64,000 bases of DNA from Bosea sp. 685 (lineage in GTDB: Bacteria; Pseudomonadota; Alphaproteobacteria; Rhizobiales; Beijerinckiaceae): the NCBI RefSeq assembly GCF_031884435.1, contig NZ_CP134779.1, forward strand, positions 806,001 to 870,000, given 5' to 3'. Below are positions 52,183 to 61,320 of the stretch, piece by piece (positions within the stretch are counted from its first letter, which is position 1; each line of letters opens with the position of its first letter). The translations under genes and the position numbers were made by a program. The notes beneath the pieces are model-generated. The model was not told the DNA's origin and did not search any database. It worked only from the letters and a program-made list of their open reading frames with translations.

Positions 52183-53388
52183 TTACCCGATCACGCCGCT
52201 GCCTTTGAGCGTGGCGATCTTGTCTGTGCTCAGGCCGAGATCGGCCAGCACTGTGTCCGTGTCCTGCCCCAATCCAGGTGGGCGGTGGCGCAGGGGCGCG
52301 CGCTCGCCGTCGAGACGATAGGGCGGGGCGAGCACAGCGGGCGTGTCGGCATTACCGGCGTCGTCGCTGACCATGCCGGCCTGCGTTGCGCGTTCCGAGC
52401 GCAGAGCCTGGTTCAGGCCCAGCACCTCGCCGCAGGGAATGCCGTTGGCGGCAAGGCGTTGCAGCAACAGCGCGCGCGGCCTCACCCGCAGCTCCGCCTC
52501 GATCATCGGCAGCAGCTCCGGGCGGTTCTGGGTGCGGAGCAGGTTGGTGGCGAAGCGCGCATCCTCCGCCAGGTCCGGCCGCTCGATCACGGTCCGGCAG
52601 AAGCGCTCATACTGGGCGTTGTTGCCGACGGTGATGACGAGCGGGCCGTCGGCGGCGTCGAAGACGCCATAGGGCACGATCGAGGGATGGGCGTTGCCGT
52701 AGCGTGGCGGATTCTCGCCCAGTGCCAGTGCTTCCAGACCGTAATAGGAGGTGACCGAGAGGCCGCAATCGAACAGCGCCATCTCGATATGCCGGCCCTT
52801 GCCGGTGCGTCCGCGCTGGATCAGCGCAGCCAGCACGGCCTGGGCCGAATATTGCCCGGTGAAGAGGTCGACGATGGCGACACCGAACTTCAGCGGCGGC
52901 TGGTCGTCATTGCCATTCATCCCCATCAGCCCGGACTCGCCCTGGATGACGAGGTCGTAGCCGGGGCGCGAGGCTTCCGGCCCATCCGAGCCGTAGCCGG
53001 CGATCGAACAGTAGACCAGGCCGGGGTTGAGCGCGCTCAGCGCCTCGTAGCCGAGCCCGAGCTTGTCGGCGCCGCCGGTCTTGAAGTTCTGGATCAGCAC
53101 GTCGCTCCTGGCGGCGAGGTCGCGCACGATCGCCAGCCCCTCGGGCTTGCCGACATCGACGCCGATCGAGCGCTTGTTGCGGTTGACGCTGTTGAAATAG
53201 CAGGTGTTGCGCTCGCCCAGCCGAAAGCCCCAGTCGCGCGTGTCGTCGCCGCGCAGGGGGTGCTCGACCTTGATCACCTCCGCACCGAGATCGGCGAGCA
53301 CCTGGCCGCACCAGGGCCCGGCGAGGATGCGTGAGAGATCGAGTACGCGGATGCCGGAGAGAGGGAGGTCGAGAGGGGTCATCGGCAT
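52183..53388 (-). CDS. CaiB/BaiF family (class III) CoA-transferase
   Basis: 401 residues. Opening GIRVLDLSRILAGPWCGQVLADLGAEVIKVE and the catalytic aspartate candidate Asp174 in FGVAIVDLFTGQY match class III CoA-transferases, which move CoA between carboxylic acids. It is the last gene of the minus-strand catabolic series and probably activates an intermediate of that path; the acid is unknown. Two bases separate it from the GNAT gene. Confidence 0.94.
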   Translation of the reverse strand: MPMTPLDLPLSGIRVLDLSRILAGPWCGQVLADLGAEVIKVEHPLRGDDTRDWGFRLGERNTCYFNSVNRNKRSIGVDVGKPEGLAIVRDLAARSDVLIQNFKTGGADKLGLGYEALSALNPGLVYCSIAGYGSDGPEASRPGYDLVIQGESGLMGMNGNDDQPPLKFGVAIVDLFTGQYSAQAVLAALIQRGRTGKGRHIEMALFDCGLSVTSYYGLEALALGENPPRYGNAHPSIVPYGVFDAADGPLVITVGNNAQYERFCRTVIERPDLAEDARFATNLLRTQNRPELLPMIEAELRVRPRALLLQRLAANGIPCGEVLGLNQALRSERATQAGMVSDDAGNADTPAVLAPPYRLDGERAPLRHRPPGLGQDTDTVLADLGLSTDKIATLKGSGVIG

Positions 53389-53389
53389 G

Positions 53390-53914
53390 TCACGCTGCTC
53401 GTTGGGGCTGCTCAGGCACGAGATAAGCCATCAGATCGCGGTCTTCATACCCGTCCTCGGCCATGATCGCGTTTCGCTGGCACCCTTCATGTGCGAAGCC
53501 CAGTTGCGCATAGAGGGCTATGGCGCGCTGGTTGGAGCTGCGAACGGTCAATTCTATGCGCTTAAGCCCGGATGCGGCAGCGCCTGCCATCGCCTGTTGC
53601 ATCAGCAAGCGACCGAGCCCCAAACCGCGATATTGCGCGAGGATGCCGATGCCGAGCGTGCCGCAGTGGCGTCGGGTCGGTCTGCTGACGTCGCGGACGA
53701 TGTCGCACCAGCCGACGATGATATCGTCGACGAGCCCGACAAGATGTGTGTTTCCAGTCGCAATATTGGCTTCGACATAGACGACGATGCGCTCGATCGG
53801 CGGAGCCTCTTCGAAGGCCAGGTAGCGCCGCTCACGAGCAACCTCGTCGAGCACCTCTCGGAAACGCGACGCGTCAGCGGCAGCGATAGGACGGACAGTC
53901 ACAACCGGCCTCAC
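53390..53914 (-). CDS. GNAT family N-acetyltransferase
   Basis: 174 residues from a GTG overlapping the iclR stop (GTGA). TVRPIAAADASRFREVLDEVARER opens a GNAT fold; GIGILAQYRGLGLGRLLMQQAM is the acetyl-CoA-binding motif and NQRAIALYAQLGFAHEGCQRNAI the C-terminal part. Substrate unknown. Cotranscribed with iclR and the CoA-transferase. Confidence 0.92.
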   Translation of the reverse strand: MRPVVTVRPIAAADASRFREVLDEVARERRYLAFEEAPPIERIVVYVEANIATGNTHLVGLVDDIIVGWCDIVRDVSRPTRRHCGTLGIGILAQYRGLGLGRLLMQQAMAGAAASGLKRIELTVRSSNQRAIALYAQLGFAHEGCQRNAIMAEDGYEDRDLMAYLVPEQPQRAA

Positions 53915-54741
53915 GAACCCATCACTCCCTCCAGGCTCGCGGCCAGTGCGATCAGCCGCGGCCGGACCTCGTCCATCAGGAAATCCTGGTCGAGGATCAC
54001 GGTCGGCGCGCCGCAATTGATCGACATTGGCGGCAGGCCGCCGCCAGGGTGGAAGGCGACCGCGATGGCGCTCACTGTCGGCTGCCATTCGCCGAAGGAG
54101 CGGGCGCAGCCCCAGGTCGCGTAGTCTTCCAGCGCCCGGTCGATGCCCTCGCGCAGGCGCGGCCAGGCCGCATCGTCGACCGAATGGATATCCTCCATGA
54201 TCGCGCGCCTTTCGGCTTCGCTGCAGACGGCGAGATAGGCGCGGCCCATGGCGCTGCGCGCGAGTGAGAGCCTGGAGCCGGTATCCATGTTGAGCGCGAT
54301 CGCGGCCTCGCCGCGGCAGCATTCGATATAGCGCATGCTGAGCCGCTCACGGACGCCGAGCCCCACCGTAGCGTTGGCGAAGCTCGCGAGGTCGCGCATG
54401 CCGACCCGCGCGAGGCGACGGACATCAAGCCCGGCAAGCGCATTGGCCCCGAGCGCGATCAGCGCCGTGCCGAGCCGGTAGCTGCCGGATTCCGGGACAT
54501 GGTGGAGATAGCCGAGCTTGGTCAGCGTATGGGTCAGGCGCGAGACGGTCGAGCGGGCAAGGCCGCAGCGCGCGGCGATTTCGGAATTGGCGAGCGCCGC
54601 CTCGCCGCGCCTGAAGCAGGCCAGCACCTCGAGACCACGCGCCAGCGCCGTGACGAAATGGCGGTCCTCCTTGGGACCGGCGAGATCGTCGGTGTGCGCG
54701 TCTGCGTCGGAGTGAGAGCTTGCTTGCAGGGCGGCCTCCAT
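53911..54741 (-). CDS. IclR family transcriptional regulator
   Basis: 276 residues. Winged HTH NSEIAARCGLARSTVSRLTHTLTKLGYL (about 53-80) and an IclR effector domain (GVRERLSMRYIECCRGEAAIALNMDTGSRLSL ... ITLINCG-like SINCGAPT). Encoded within the operon it probably controls. A perfect IclR-type palindrome lies at 61278-61294 upstream of the divergent fadB-like gene. Confidence 0.93.
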   Translation of the reverse strand: MEAALQASSHSDADAHTDDLAGPKEDRHFVTALARGLEVLACFRRGEAALANSEIAARCGLARSTVSRLTHTLTKLGYLHHVPESGSYRLGTALIALGANALAGLDVRRLARVGMRDLASFANATVGLGVRERLSMRYIECCRGEAAIALNMDTGSRLSLARSAMGRAYLAVCSEAERRAIMEDIHSVDDAAWPRLREGIDRALEDYATWGCARSFGEWQPTVSAIAVAFHPGGGLPPMSINCGAPTVILDQDFLMDEVRPRLIALAASLEGVMGS

Positions 54742-54747
54742 AAGACT

Positions 54748-55506
54748 CTACCGCTTCAGGAAAGCGGCGAAGGCGGCCTTGGCCTCGGCCGAAAGCAGCC
54801 GCTCGCCGAAGAGCCGGCCTTCGGTGGCGATCGTCTCGGCGACATGGGCCGCGTTGCCGCGCTTCAACAGCGATTTCGTCAGCGCGACCGACTCCGGCGG
54901 CAGGGCGGCGAGCGCTCTGGCCTTCTCCAGCGCCATGGCAAGCGCGCCGCCCTCCGCGGTCACGGCATTGACGAGGCCGGCCTCGGCTGCGGCTTCAGGT
55001 CCGAAGGCCTCGCCCAGCATCAGCAGTTCGGCGGCGCGCTTGCTGCCGGCGATCAACGGCAGGAGATAGCTCGATGCGCCTTCGGGGCTCAGGCCCAGCG
55101 CGACGAAAGGCAGGCGGAAGCTCGCGCCCTTGGCCGCGTAGGCGAGGTCGCAATGCAGCAGCATGGTGGTGCCGATGCCGACGGCAAAACCCTCGACCGC
55201 CGCGACGACCGGCTTCTTCGCGGTCGAGATCGCGTTGAGGAAATCCATGGCGACGCGCGGGCCGCTGTCGCTGACCGCGGCGAAATCCTTGATATCGTTG
55301 CCGCTGGTGAAGCAGCCGCCAGCCCCGGTCAGCACGATTGCGCGGATCTGCGGATCGGCTTCCGCCGCCGCGATCGCGTCGATCAACCCCTGATAGCTGG
55401 CACGGTCGAGCGCGTTCTTGCGCTCGGGCCGGTTCATCGTGACCTGAATGAGGCCGGGCAAGACGGTTTGACTTAAGACGGTTTGGCTCAGGATGGTTTC
55501 GGTCAT
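54748..55506 (-). CDS. Enoyl-CoA hydratase/isomerase family protein
   Basis: 252 residues. The crotonase oxyanion segments [17 protein letters not shown] and [36 protein letters not shown] are present. Hydrates or isomerises an enoyl-CoA. The N-terminus has a short duplicated [12 protein letters not shown] stretch (15-bp tandem DNA repeat) before the first beta-strand. Upstream neighbour is the nitronate-monooxygenase-like gene, downstream iclR at 6 bases. Confidence 0.93.
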   Translation of the reverse strand: MTETILSQTVLSQTVLPGLIQVTMNRPERKNALDRASYQGLIDAIAAAEADPQIRAIVLTGAGGCFTSGNDIKDFAAVSDSGPRVAMDFLNAISTAKKPVVAAVEGFAVGIGTTMLLHCDLAYAAKGASFRLPFVALGLSPEGASSYLLPLIAGSKRAAELLMLGEAFGPEAAAEAGLVNAVTAEGGALAMALEKARALAALPPESVALTKSLLKRGNAAHVAETIATEGRLFGERLLSAEAKAAFAAFLKR

Positions 55507-55520
55507 GGTCTCATCCTCGG

Positions 55521-56477
55521 TCAGCGGCTGCAGAGGGCGGCTTTCGCCTGCTCATATTCGGTCTTGAGGCGTTCGATCACGGTGGCGGCGGAGGGCGCGT
55601 CGTCGATCAGCCCGACACCCTGGCCCGAGCCCCAGATGTCGCGCCAGGCCTTGGCGGTTCCCGAGCCGAAGCTCATCTTGCTCTTGTCGGCACGAGGCAA
55701 ATCGTCGGGATCGAGCCCCTGGGCCGCGATCGAGGGCTTGAGGTAGTTGCCGGGCACGCCGGTGAAGAAGGGCGTGTAGACGATGTCGGCGGCGGCGGCC
55801 TCGACGATCATCTCCTTATAGCCCTGCGCCGCATTGCCCTCCTCGGTGGCGATGAAGCGGGTGCCGATATAGGCGAGATCAGCGCCCATCGCCTGGGTGG
55901 CGAGAATCGCCTGCCCGGTCGCGATCGCGCCCGAGAGGATGATCGGCCCGTCGAAGAAGCGCCTGACCTCGCCGACCAGCGCAAAGGGGCTCAAGGTGCC
56001 GGCATGGCCGCCCGCGCCGGCGCAGACCAGGATCAAGCCGTCGACACCGGCTTCGAGCGCCTTCTGGGCGTGGCGGATGGTGGTGACGTCGTGGAAGACG
56101 AGCCCGCCATAGGAATGGGCCGCCTCGACGACCTCATTGGGCGCGCGCAGCGAGGTGATGATGATCGGCACTTCATGGCGGACACAGACCTCCATGTCAT
56201 GCATCAGCCGGTCGTTCGAGGCGTGGACGATCTGGTTGACCGCGAAGGGCGCGATCTTTCGCGCCGGGTCGGCAGCCTTGGCGGCGGCGAGCTCCGTCTT
56301 GATCCGGGTGATCCAGACATCGAGCTGCTCGGCCGGGCGGGCGTTCAGCGCTGGAAAGGAGCCGACGACGCCGTTCAGGCATTGCGCGATGACGAGCTCC
56401 GGCCCCGAGACGATGAACATCGGCGAGCCGATGACCGGGAGGCTGAGCGTGTCGGCGAGTGAGGCGGGCAGGGCCAT
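55521..56477 (-). CDS. Nitronate monooxygenase / enoyl reductase-like flavoprotein
   Basis: 318 residues, TIM-barrel FMN protein. [20 protein letters not shown] at the start, [25 protein letters not shown] and [31 protein letters not shown] are the FMN-binding segments of the NMO/FabK-like family. Many members near acyl-CoA genes are not true nitronate oxidases; an enoyl-CoA or related reductase role is possible here. Eleven bases below livF. Confidence 0.9.
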   Translation of the reverse strand: MALPASLADTLSLPVIGSPMFIVSGPELVIAQCLNGVVGSFPALNARPAEQLDVWITRIKTELAAAKAADPARKIAPFAVNQIVHASNDRLMHDMEVCVRHEVPIIITSLRAPNEVVEAAHSYGGLVFHDVTTIRHAQKALEAGVDGLILVCAGAGGHAGTLSPFALVGEVRRFFDGPIILSGAIATGQAILATQAMGADLAYIGTRFIATEEGNAAQGYKEMIVEAAAADIVYTPFFTGVPGNYLKPSIAAQGLDPDDLPRADKSKMSFGSGTAKAWRDIWGSGQGVGLIDDAPSAATVIERLKTEYEQAKAALCSR

Positions 56478-56488
56478 TCTGGTCTCCG

Positions 56489-57205
56489 TTAGAAGCTCGC
56501 GGCGCCGGTTTCGCGGGCGAGGTAAAGATCGTGCAGGCGTTCCAGATCGACCTTGTCCGCCTTCTGGCTCATGAGCAGCTTGCCCGAGCGCATGAGATGG
56601 ACATGGTCGGCGACCGAGAGCGCGATATGCGTGTTCTGCTCGATCAGCGCGATGGTGACGCCCTCGCTCTTGAGCCGGCGGATGATCGAGAAGACCTCCT
56701 TGACGATGACGGGAGCGAGGCCCAGCGACGGCTCGTCGATCAGCAGGATGCGGGGCTCGCTCATCATGCCGCGCCCCATCGCCACCATCTGCGCCTCGCC
56801 GCCCGAGAGCGAGCCGGCGAGCTGGCGGTGGCGCTCCTTCAGGCGGGGGAAGAGATCGTAGACGCGTTCGAGATTGCGGGCGCGGGCATTGCGGCAGCGG
56901 CGCGGATAGGCGCCCAGCGACAGGTTTTCCTCGACGCTCATATCCTTGAAGACCATGCGGCCCTCGGGAACCATGACGAGGCCGGCCTCCAGCAGATCCC
57001 AGGTCCTGGCCTTGAGCGCGCGCCCGTCGAGCCTGATCTCACCCTGATGCGGGATCAGCCCCATCAGGGCACGAAACAGTGTCGTCTTGCCGGCGCCGTT
57101 GGGGCCGACGATCGCTGTCAGCTCGCCCTGGGGAAAGCCGAGCGATACGTCCCAGAGCACGTTGATGGCGCCGTAGCCGGCGCGCAATTGCCTGACCTCA
57201 AGCAT
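56489..57205 (-). CDS. livF: Branched-chain-type ABC importer ATPase LivF
   Basis: 238 residues. Walker A GPNGAGKTT, signature LSGGEAQMVAMGRGMM, Walker B ILLIDEPSLGLAP, the LivF type. Overlaps livG by 8 bp. In this setting the importer probably takes up a carboxylic or aromatic acid rather than leucine. Confidence 0.94.
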   Translation of the reverse strand: MLEVRQLRAGYGAINVLWDVSLGFPQGELTAIVGPNGAGKTTLFRALMGLIPHQGEIRLDGRALKARTWDLLEAGLVMVPEGRMVFKDMSVEENLSLGAYPRRCRNARARNLERVYDLFPRLKERHRQLAGSLSGGEAQMVAMGRGMMSEPRILLIDEPSLGLAPVIVKEVFSIIRRLKSEGVTIALIEQNTHIALSVADHVHLMRSGKLLMSQKADKVDLERLHDLYLARETGAASF

Positions 57206-57911
57206 CGGCGGCTCCCGTATAGCTCTCGACCACGGCAGGGTTGCGGAAGACCTCGGCTGGCGTGCCGTCGGCGATCATCTGGCCGAAATTCAGCACGACG
57301 GCGCGCGAGCACAATGTCGAGATCGTTTCGATGTCGTGCTCGACGATGACGATGGCGAGCTTGTAGCGCTCATGCAGTTCGCGCAGCTTGTCGACAAAGC
57401 GGCGCTTGGCCTTGCTTTCCAGCCCCGCCAGAACCTCGTCGAGCAGCAGGAGTTTCGGGTTGGTGGCGAGCGCCTTGGCGATTTCGAGCCGCTTCAATTC
57501 CTGCAGCGCCAGCTCGGTCGCGGCGTTGCGCTCGGCATGCTGGCCCAGCTCCATGACCTCGAGGATCTCGTCGACGCGGGCGGCGTCGGCTTTGCCGGCG
57601 CCAAAGACCTGCGCGACGGTGAGGTTCTCGCGCACGGTCAGGTGATGCATCGGCTGCGGGATCTGGAAGGTACGCCCGAGGCCGAGCCGGGCGCGGGCAT
57701 GCAGCGGCAGCCGGCTGATCTCGCGCTCTGCGAACAGGATGCGCCCGGTCTTCGGCCGGACCAGTCCGGAGATGGTGTTGAACAGCGTGGTCTTGCCGGC
57801 GCCATTGGGGCCGACGAGGCCGAGGATCTCGCCGGCACCCATGGCGAAGGAGACATCCTTCAGCGCGGTCAACCCGCCGAAGCGGACAGTGACGTCCTCA
57901 AGCCGCAACAT
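57198..57911 (-). CDS. livG: Branched-chain-type ABC importer ATPase LivG
   Basis: 237 residues. RFGGLTALKDVSF opening, Walker A GPNGAGKTT, signature LALQELKRLEIAKAL (a degenerate signature common in LivG), Walker B LLLLDEVLAGLE. Overlaps livM by 14 bp and livF by 8 bp. Confidence 0.94.
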   Translation of the reverse strand: MLRLEDVTVRFGGLTALKDVSFAMGAGEILGLVGPNGAGKTTLFNTISGLVRPKTGRILFAEREISRLPLHARARLGLGRTFQIPQPMHHLTVRENLTVAQVFGAGKADAARVDEILEVMELGQHAERNAATELALQELKRLEIAKALATNPKLLLLDEVLAGLESKAKRRFVDKLRELHERYKLAIVIVEHDIETISTLCSRAVVLNFGQMIADGTPAEVFRNPAVVESYTGAADA

Positions 57912-58854
57912 GGGCGGCTCCCTTGGCTGTCTTCCTCTGGAACATGCCGAAGAGCCCGTTGGGCGCGATCAGGATCATGCCGGCGAGCAGGACGCCGAGC
58001 AGGATCTCGTGGCCGACCGGCAGCAGTTCCTTGGCGATGATCTGGTCGAACAGATAGATCAGCACTGCGCCTGCGACCGGCCCCAGGATGGTGCGGTAGC
58101 CGCCAAAAATCGCGGCAATGATCGGCAGGATGCTCCAGCTCGCCGAGAAGGCGTAATCCGGCTCGAGGAAGTTGATGATATGGGCGTTCATCGCGCCAAA
58201 CAGCCCGGTGATGAAGGCCGAGAGCAGCAGCATCCAGGCTTTCAGCAAGGTTGCGTTGACGCCGACGACGCGGGTTGCATCCTCGCTCTCGGCCATGGCG
58301 CGCAAGGCCGTGCCGACATGGCTGCGCTTCACCGCGAGATAGATCGCAGCGCAAAGCGCCACCAGGACCACGAGCAGGCAGTAGCTGCCGACGCGGCTCG
58401 ACAGGTCGAAGCCTAGGATCGTCGGCAGGGGTGGAAAGCGCTGGAAGCCGGCCGAGCCGCCGGTGATCGAGGTCGCCTCCGTCGCCAGGATCTTGAAGAT
58501 ATGGGCGTAGGCCAGGATGGCGAGCGCGAAATACGGACCCGACAGCCTGAGCGCCGGCAGCATCGCGACCGAGCAGAGCGCGGCCCCGCAGGCACCCGCC
58601 AGCAGCGCGAGCGGTACGGGCAGGCCGAGCTTCGCCGAGAGGATCGCCGAGGTGTAGGCACCGACGCCGAAGAAGGCGGCGTGGCCGAAGGAGACCATGC
58701 CGCCGAGATTGCCGAGCAGCGCCCAGGCGAGCGCGACGCCAGCCACGATGAGGGCGGAGACCATCAGGCCCATGACGTAGGAATTGCCGCTGAAGGCGAT
58801 GGGCACGGCGATCGCGATGGCGAGGATCAGGAGAGCGGGAAGGCTGCGCATCAT
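57898..58854 (-). CDS. livM: Branched-chain-type ABC importer permease LivM
   Basis: 318 residues, about nine to ten membrane helices. GNLGGMVSFGHAAFFGVGAYTSAIL is the LivM motif, and AMAESEDATRVVGVNATLLKAWMLLLSAFITGLFGAM the coupling region. The ATG at 58854 with GAGGAG 5 bases upstream is preferred to a TTG at 58866 that would overlap livH. Confidence 0.93.
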   Translation of the reverse strand: MMRSLPALLILAIAIAVPIAFSGNSYVMGLMVSALIVAGVALAWALLGNLGGMVSFGHAAFFGVGAYTSAILSAKLGLPVPLALLAGACGAALCSVAMLPALRLSGPYFALAILAYAHIFKILATEATSITGGSAGFQRFPPLPTILGFDLSSRVGSYCLLVVLVALCAAIYLAVKRSHVGTALRAMAESEDATRVVGVNATLLKAWMLLLSAFITGLFGAMNAHIINFLEPDYAFSASWSILPIIAAIFGGYRTILGPVAGAVLIYLFDQIIAKELLPVGHEILLGVLLAGMILIAPNGLFGMFQRKTAKGAAHVAA

Positions 58855-58862
58855 CGGGCTCC

Positions 58863-59735
58863 TCAACCGCGCCTAGTGCGTGCGCCGAACAGGCCGTTCG
58901 GCATGAAGAAGAGTACGAGCAGGAAGAGCACCATGCCGACGAGCTCCTGCAGCGCCGAGCTTGCCAAGGTCACTGTCATCGCCTCGGTGACGCCCAGCAG
59001 CAGCGCTGCGCAGAAGACGCCGGGAATCGAACCGACGCCGGCCAGCACCGTGACGATGAAGGCCTTGATGGTGAGCCCGGGCCCGAGCGCCGGCTGTACG
59101 ACGCTCATCGTATAGAGCGCCACGCCGGCCACGCTGGCGAGGATGCCTGCGACGATGAAGGCCGCGAGCTCGACGCGGCGCGGATCGATGCCCATCAGCA
59201 TGGAGGCGTCGCGGTTGGAGGAGACGGCGCGCACGGCGCGGCCATACCAGCTGTGCTTCAGCCACCACCACAGGCCCGCCATCACGGCAAGGCTGATGAC
59301 GAAGGCGGTGATCTCGCCCTTCATGGCGTAGACCGAGCCGAAGGAGATGGCGTCCTGCAGGAAGGGCGAGCCGGTCGAGCGCACATCGCTGGCGAAGACC
59401 AGCAGGATCGCGTTGGTCAGGATGATGCCGATGGCGAAGGTCAGGATCAGCGAGTTCAATTCGCGGTGTTCGCGGATGCGCTCGATCAGCAGATAGATCA
59501 CGACGCTGACGATGCCGGTGACGGCGAAGGCGAGCGGGATCGCGGCGTAAGGGTTCCAGCCCGTCCGGCTCTCGATGACATAGGCCATGTAGGCTGCGAG
59601 CAGCACGAGTTCGCCATGGGCGAGGTTGATGATCTTCATCGCGCCGAAGGTCAGCGCGATGCCGAGCGCCACCAGCGCATAGACCGAGCCGACGAGCAGG
59701 CCGGAGAAGAGGGATTGCTGGAGAAGTTCGAGCAT
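58863..59735 (-). CDS. livH: Branched-chain-type ABC importer permease LivH
   Basis: 290 residues, about eight membrane helices. GLLVGSVYALVALGIALTFGAMKIINLAHGELVLLAAY is the LivH hallmark; AVSSNRDASMLMGIDPRRVELAAF is the EAA-like loop. Separated from the binding-protein gene by a palindromic repeat at 59771. Confidence 0.94.
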   Translation of the reverse strand: MLELLQQSLFSGLLVGSVYALVALGIALTFGAMKIINLAHGELVLLAAYMAYVIESRTGWNPYAAIPLAFAVTGIVSVVIYLLIERIREHRELNSLILTFAIGIILTNAILLVFASDVRSTGSPFLQDAISFGSVYAMKGEITAFVISLAVMAGLWWWLKHSWYGRAVRAVSSNRDASMLMGIDPRRVELAAFIVAGILASVAGVALYTMSVVQPALGPGLTIKAFIVTVLAGVGSIPGVFCAALLLGVTEAMTVTLASSALQELVGMVLFLLVLFFMPNGLFGARTRRG

Positions 59736-59770
59736 GAGCGGGGAGGAGAGCCTGGTTTGTTCATTCCGCC

Positions 59771-59863
59771 GTCATCCCGGGCGACCGAAGGGAGACCCGG
59801 GATCCATGCCGGAACAGTTCAGGCATGGATCCCGGGTCTGCGCTTCGCTGCGCCCGGGATGAC
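59771..59863. repeat. GTCATCCCGGGCGACCGAAGG-type palindrome
   Basis: GTCATCCCGGGCG ... CGCCCGGGATGAC with an inner GACCCGGGATCCATGCC pair. Same family as 24590-24700. Lies between livK and livH and may lower permease expression relative to the binding protein. Confidence 0.9.
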
Positions 59864-59890
59864 GGCGCGGGCGTTACTGGATGTATGCGA

Positions 59891-61057
59891 TCACCACGGC
59901 ACGGCGGGGTAGGCGAGTTTGCCGGTGGCGAATTCGGCCGGTGAGACCAGCGGGATCTTGCCGTCGCGGTGCTGGCCCATGCTGAGCGCGAAATTCGGGT
60001 TGTCGCCGGCCTCGTTGAAGGTGATGCGGCCGAGCGGCGAGGGGCGGTTGGTCGTCTTCATCTCGGCGAGCAGGCCTGCGCTCTTCAGCGTGCCAGCATC
60101 GGCGGAGCGGGCGAGCGCCTCGCTCAGCACCATCGTCTCGACGAAGGCGAGGGTCGAGGCGTACTCGATCTCCTTGCCGAACATCTCCTTGTAGACGGCG
60201 GCGAATTTCCGGCCCTCCTCGTCCTTCACCTCGACGGGGAAGGGCAGGAAGGTGGTGCCGATGACGTTCTGCATCAGGTCGGGGAAATCGGAATACATCT
60301 TCGGCGTCGCCAGCGACCAGGCACCGACGATGGCCTTCACCGGGGGCTTGAGGACCTTGGCGGCGCGGATGATGCCGACATAGTCGTTCTCATAGGCCGA
60401 CATGAAGATGATCTCGGACTTGTCCTGCAGCTTCACCTTGTTGATGATCGGCTTGAAGTCGGTGATGGCGGGGTCGAAGGGATGCAGCGTGACCTTGTAG
60501 CCCTTCTTGGCGAGGCTCTCCTCGAGCCCCTTGGCCAGCAGCATCGGTGCTTCCTTGGTCGAGGCGATGATCGAGACGCCCGTGGGCTTCACCTCCTCGA
60601 TCAAGCCCTCGATGCCGCGCTGGTAGCCGGCATTGTTGTTGATCCGGAAGAAGTTCTTGTTGCCGCGCTGGACCAGCTCGTCGGAGACCGCGCCGCCGGT
60701 GATGTAGACCTTGCCCAGGCGATTGGAGGTGTCGGAGGCGGGGCCGACGATGTTGGAGCCATAGCCGCCGATAATCGCGGCCGCACCGTCGGAGGAGAGC
60801 TTCTCGACGGCGGTGACGGCCTTCGCCGGCTGGCTCTCGTCATCGATGACCGTGACCTTGATCCTGTGCTTGCTCTGGCTCTCGTTGAAGACCTTGAGCG
60901 CGACCTGCATGCCCTCGTTGAAGGCCTGGCCGGAACGGGCGAGCGAACCGGTCAGCGGCATATGCGCGCCGATCGTGATGTCCTCGGCACGGGCGCCGGC
61001 GGCAAACGCGATGGTCGCGGCGAGGCAGGCCGTTGCAAGACAATTCCTGCGGATCAT
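59891..61057 (-). CDS. Liv-type periplasmic substrate-binding protein
   Basis: 388 residues. Signal peptide (CLATACLAATIAFAAGARA) and a type I periplasmic-binding fold: ITIGAHMPLTGSLARSGQAFNEGMQVALKVFNES, DDESQPAKAVTAVEKL, and IIGGYGSNIVGPASDTSNRLG. First gene of the minus-strand operon. The ligand cannot be told; the neighbouring acyl-CoA enzymes suggest a carboxylate. GGAGGAATTC precedes the ATG. Confidence 0.94.
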   Translation of the reverse strand: MIRRNCLATACLAATIAFAAGARAEDITIGAHMPLTGSLARSGQAFNEGMQVALKVFNESQSKHRIKVTVIDDESQPAKAVTAVEKLSSDGAAAIIGGYGSNIVGPASDTSNRLGKVYITGGAVSDELVQRGNKNFFRINNNAGYQRGIEGLIEEVKPTGVSIIASTKEAPMLLAKGLEESLAKKGYKVTLHPFDPAITDFKPIINKVKLQDKSEIIFMSAYENDYVGIIRAAKVLKPPVKAIVGAWSLATPKMYSDFPDLMQNVIGTTFLPFPVEVKDEEGRKFAAVYKEMFGKEIEYASTLAFVETMVLSEALARSADAGTLKSAGLLAEMKTTNRPSPLGRITFNEAGDNPNFALSMGQHRDGKIPLVSPAEFATGKLAYPAVPW

Positions 61058-61320
61058 GAATTCCTCCGAAGTGCTTCTTCACCGGGCCGTTTCGCGGCAT
61101 GATGTGGCGTTGCCAATGGCATGGCACGGGGTTTTGGGAGCGGTCAAGCGGCGGACATCAATTCCGCAGTGCAGCATGATGTGAGGCGCGAACCGGCTCG
61201 GCTCCATTAAGTCTCGGGGCTGCATCTTGACAAAGCGCTGGTGAGCCACTTCCTAGGGACCATAAATGCAGACGGTCGTTCTGCAATGCAGAACATAAAA
61301 TCGACAAGAGGAAGACGCTC
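61058..61320. other. Divergent promoter region of livK and the fadB-like gene
   Basis: 263 bases with no gene. Contains the IclR-type palindrome at 61278 and a second, degenerate half-site ATTCCGCAGTGCAGC at about 61159. A TTGACA at 61227 has no good -10 at normal distance. Confidence 0.6.
61278..61294. promoter_or_regulatory. IclR-type operator palindrome
   Basis: GTTCTGCA-A-TGCAGAAC: perfect 8-bp arms with one central base, 27 bases before the fadB-like start codon. The shape fits known IclR-family (PcaR/PobR-like) sites. Confidence 0.72.
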
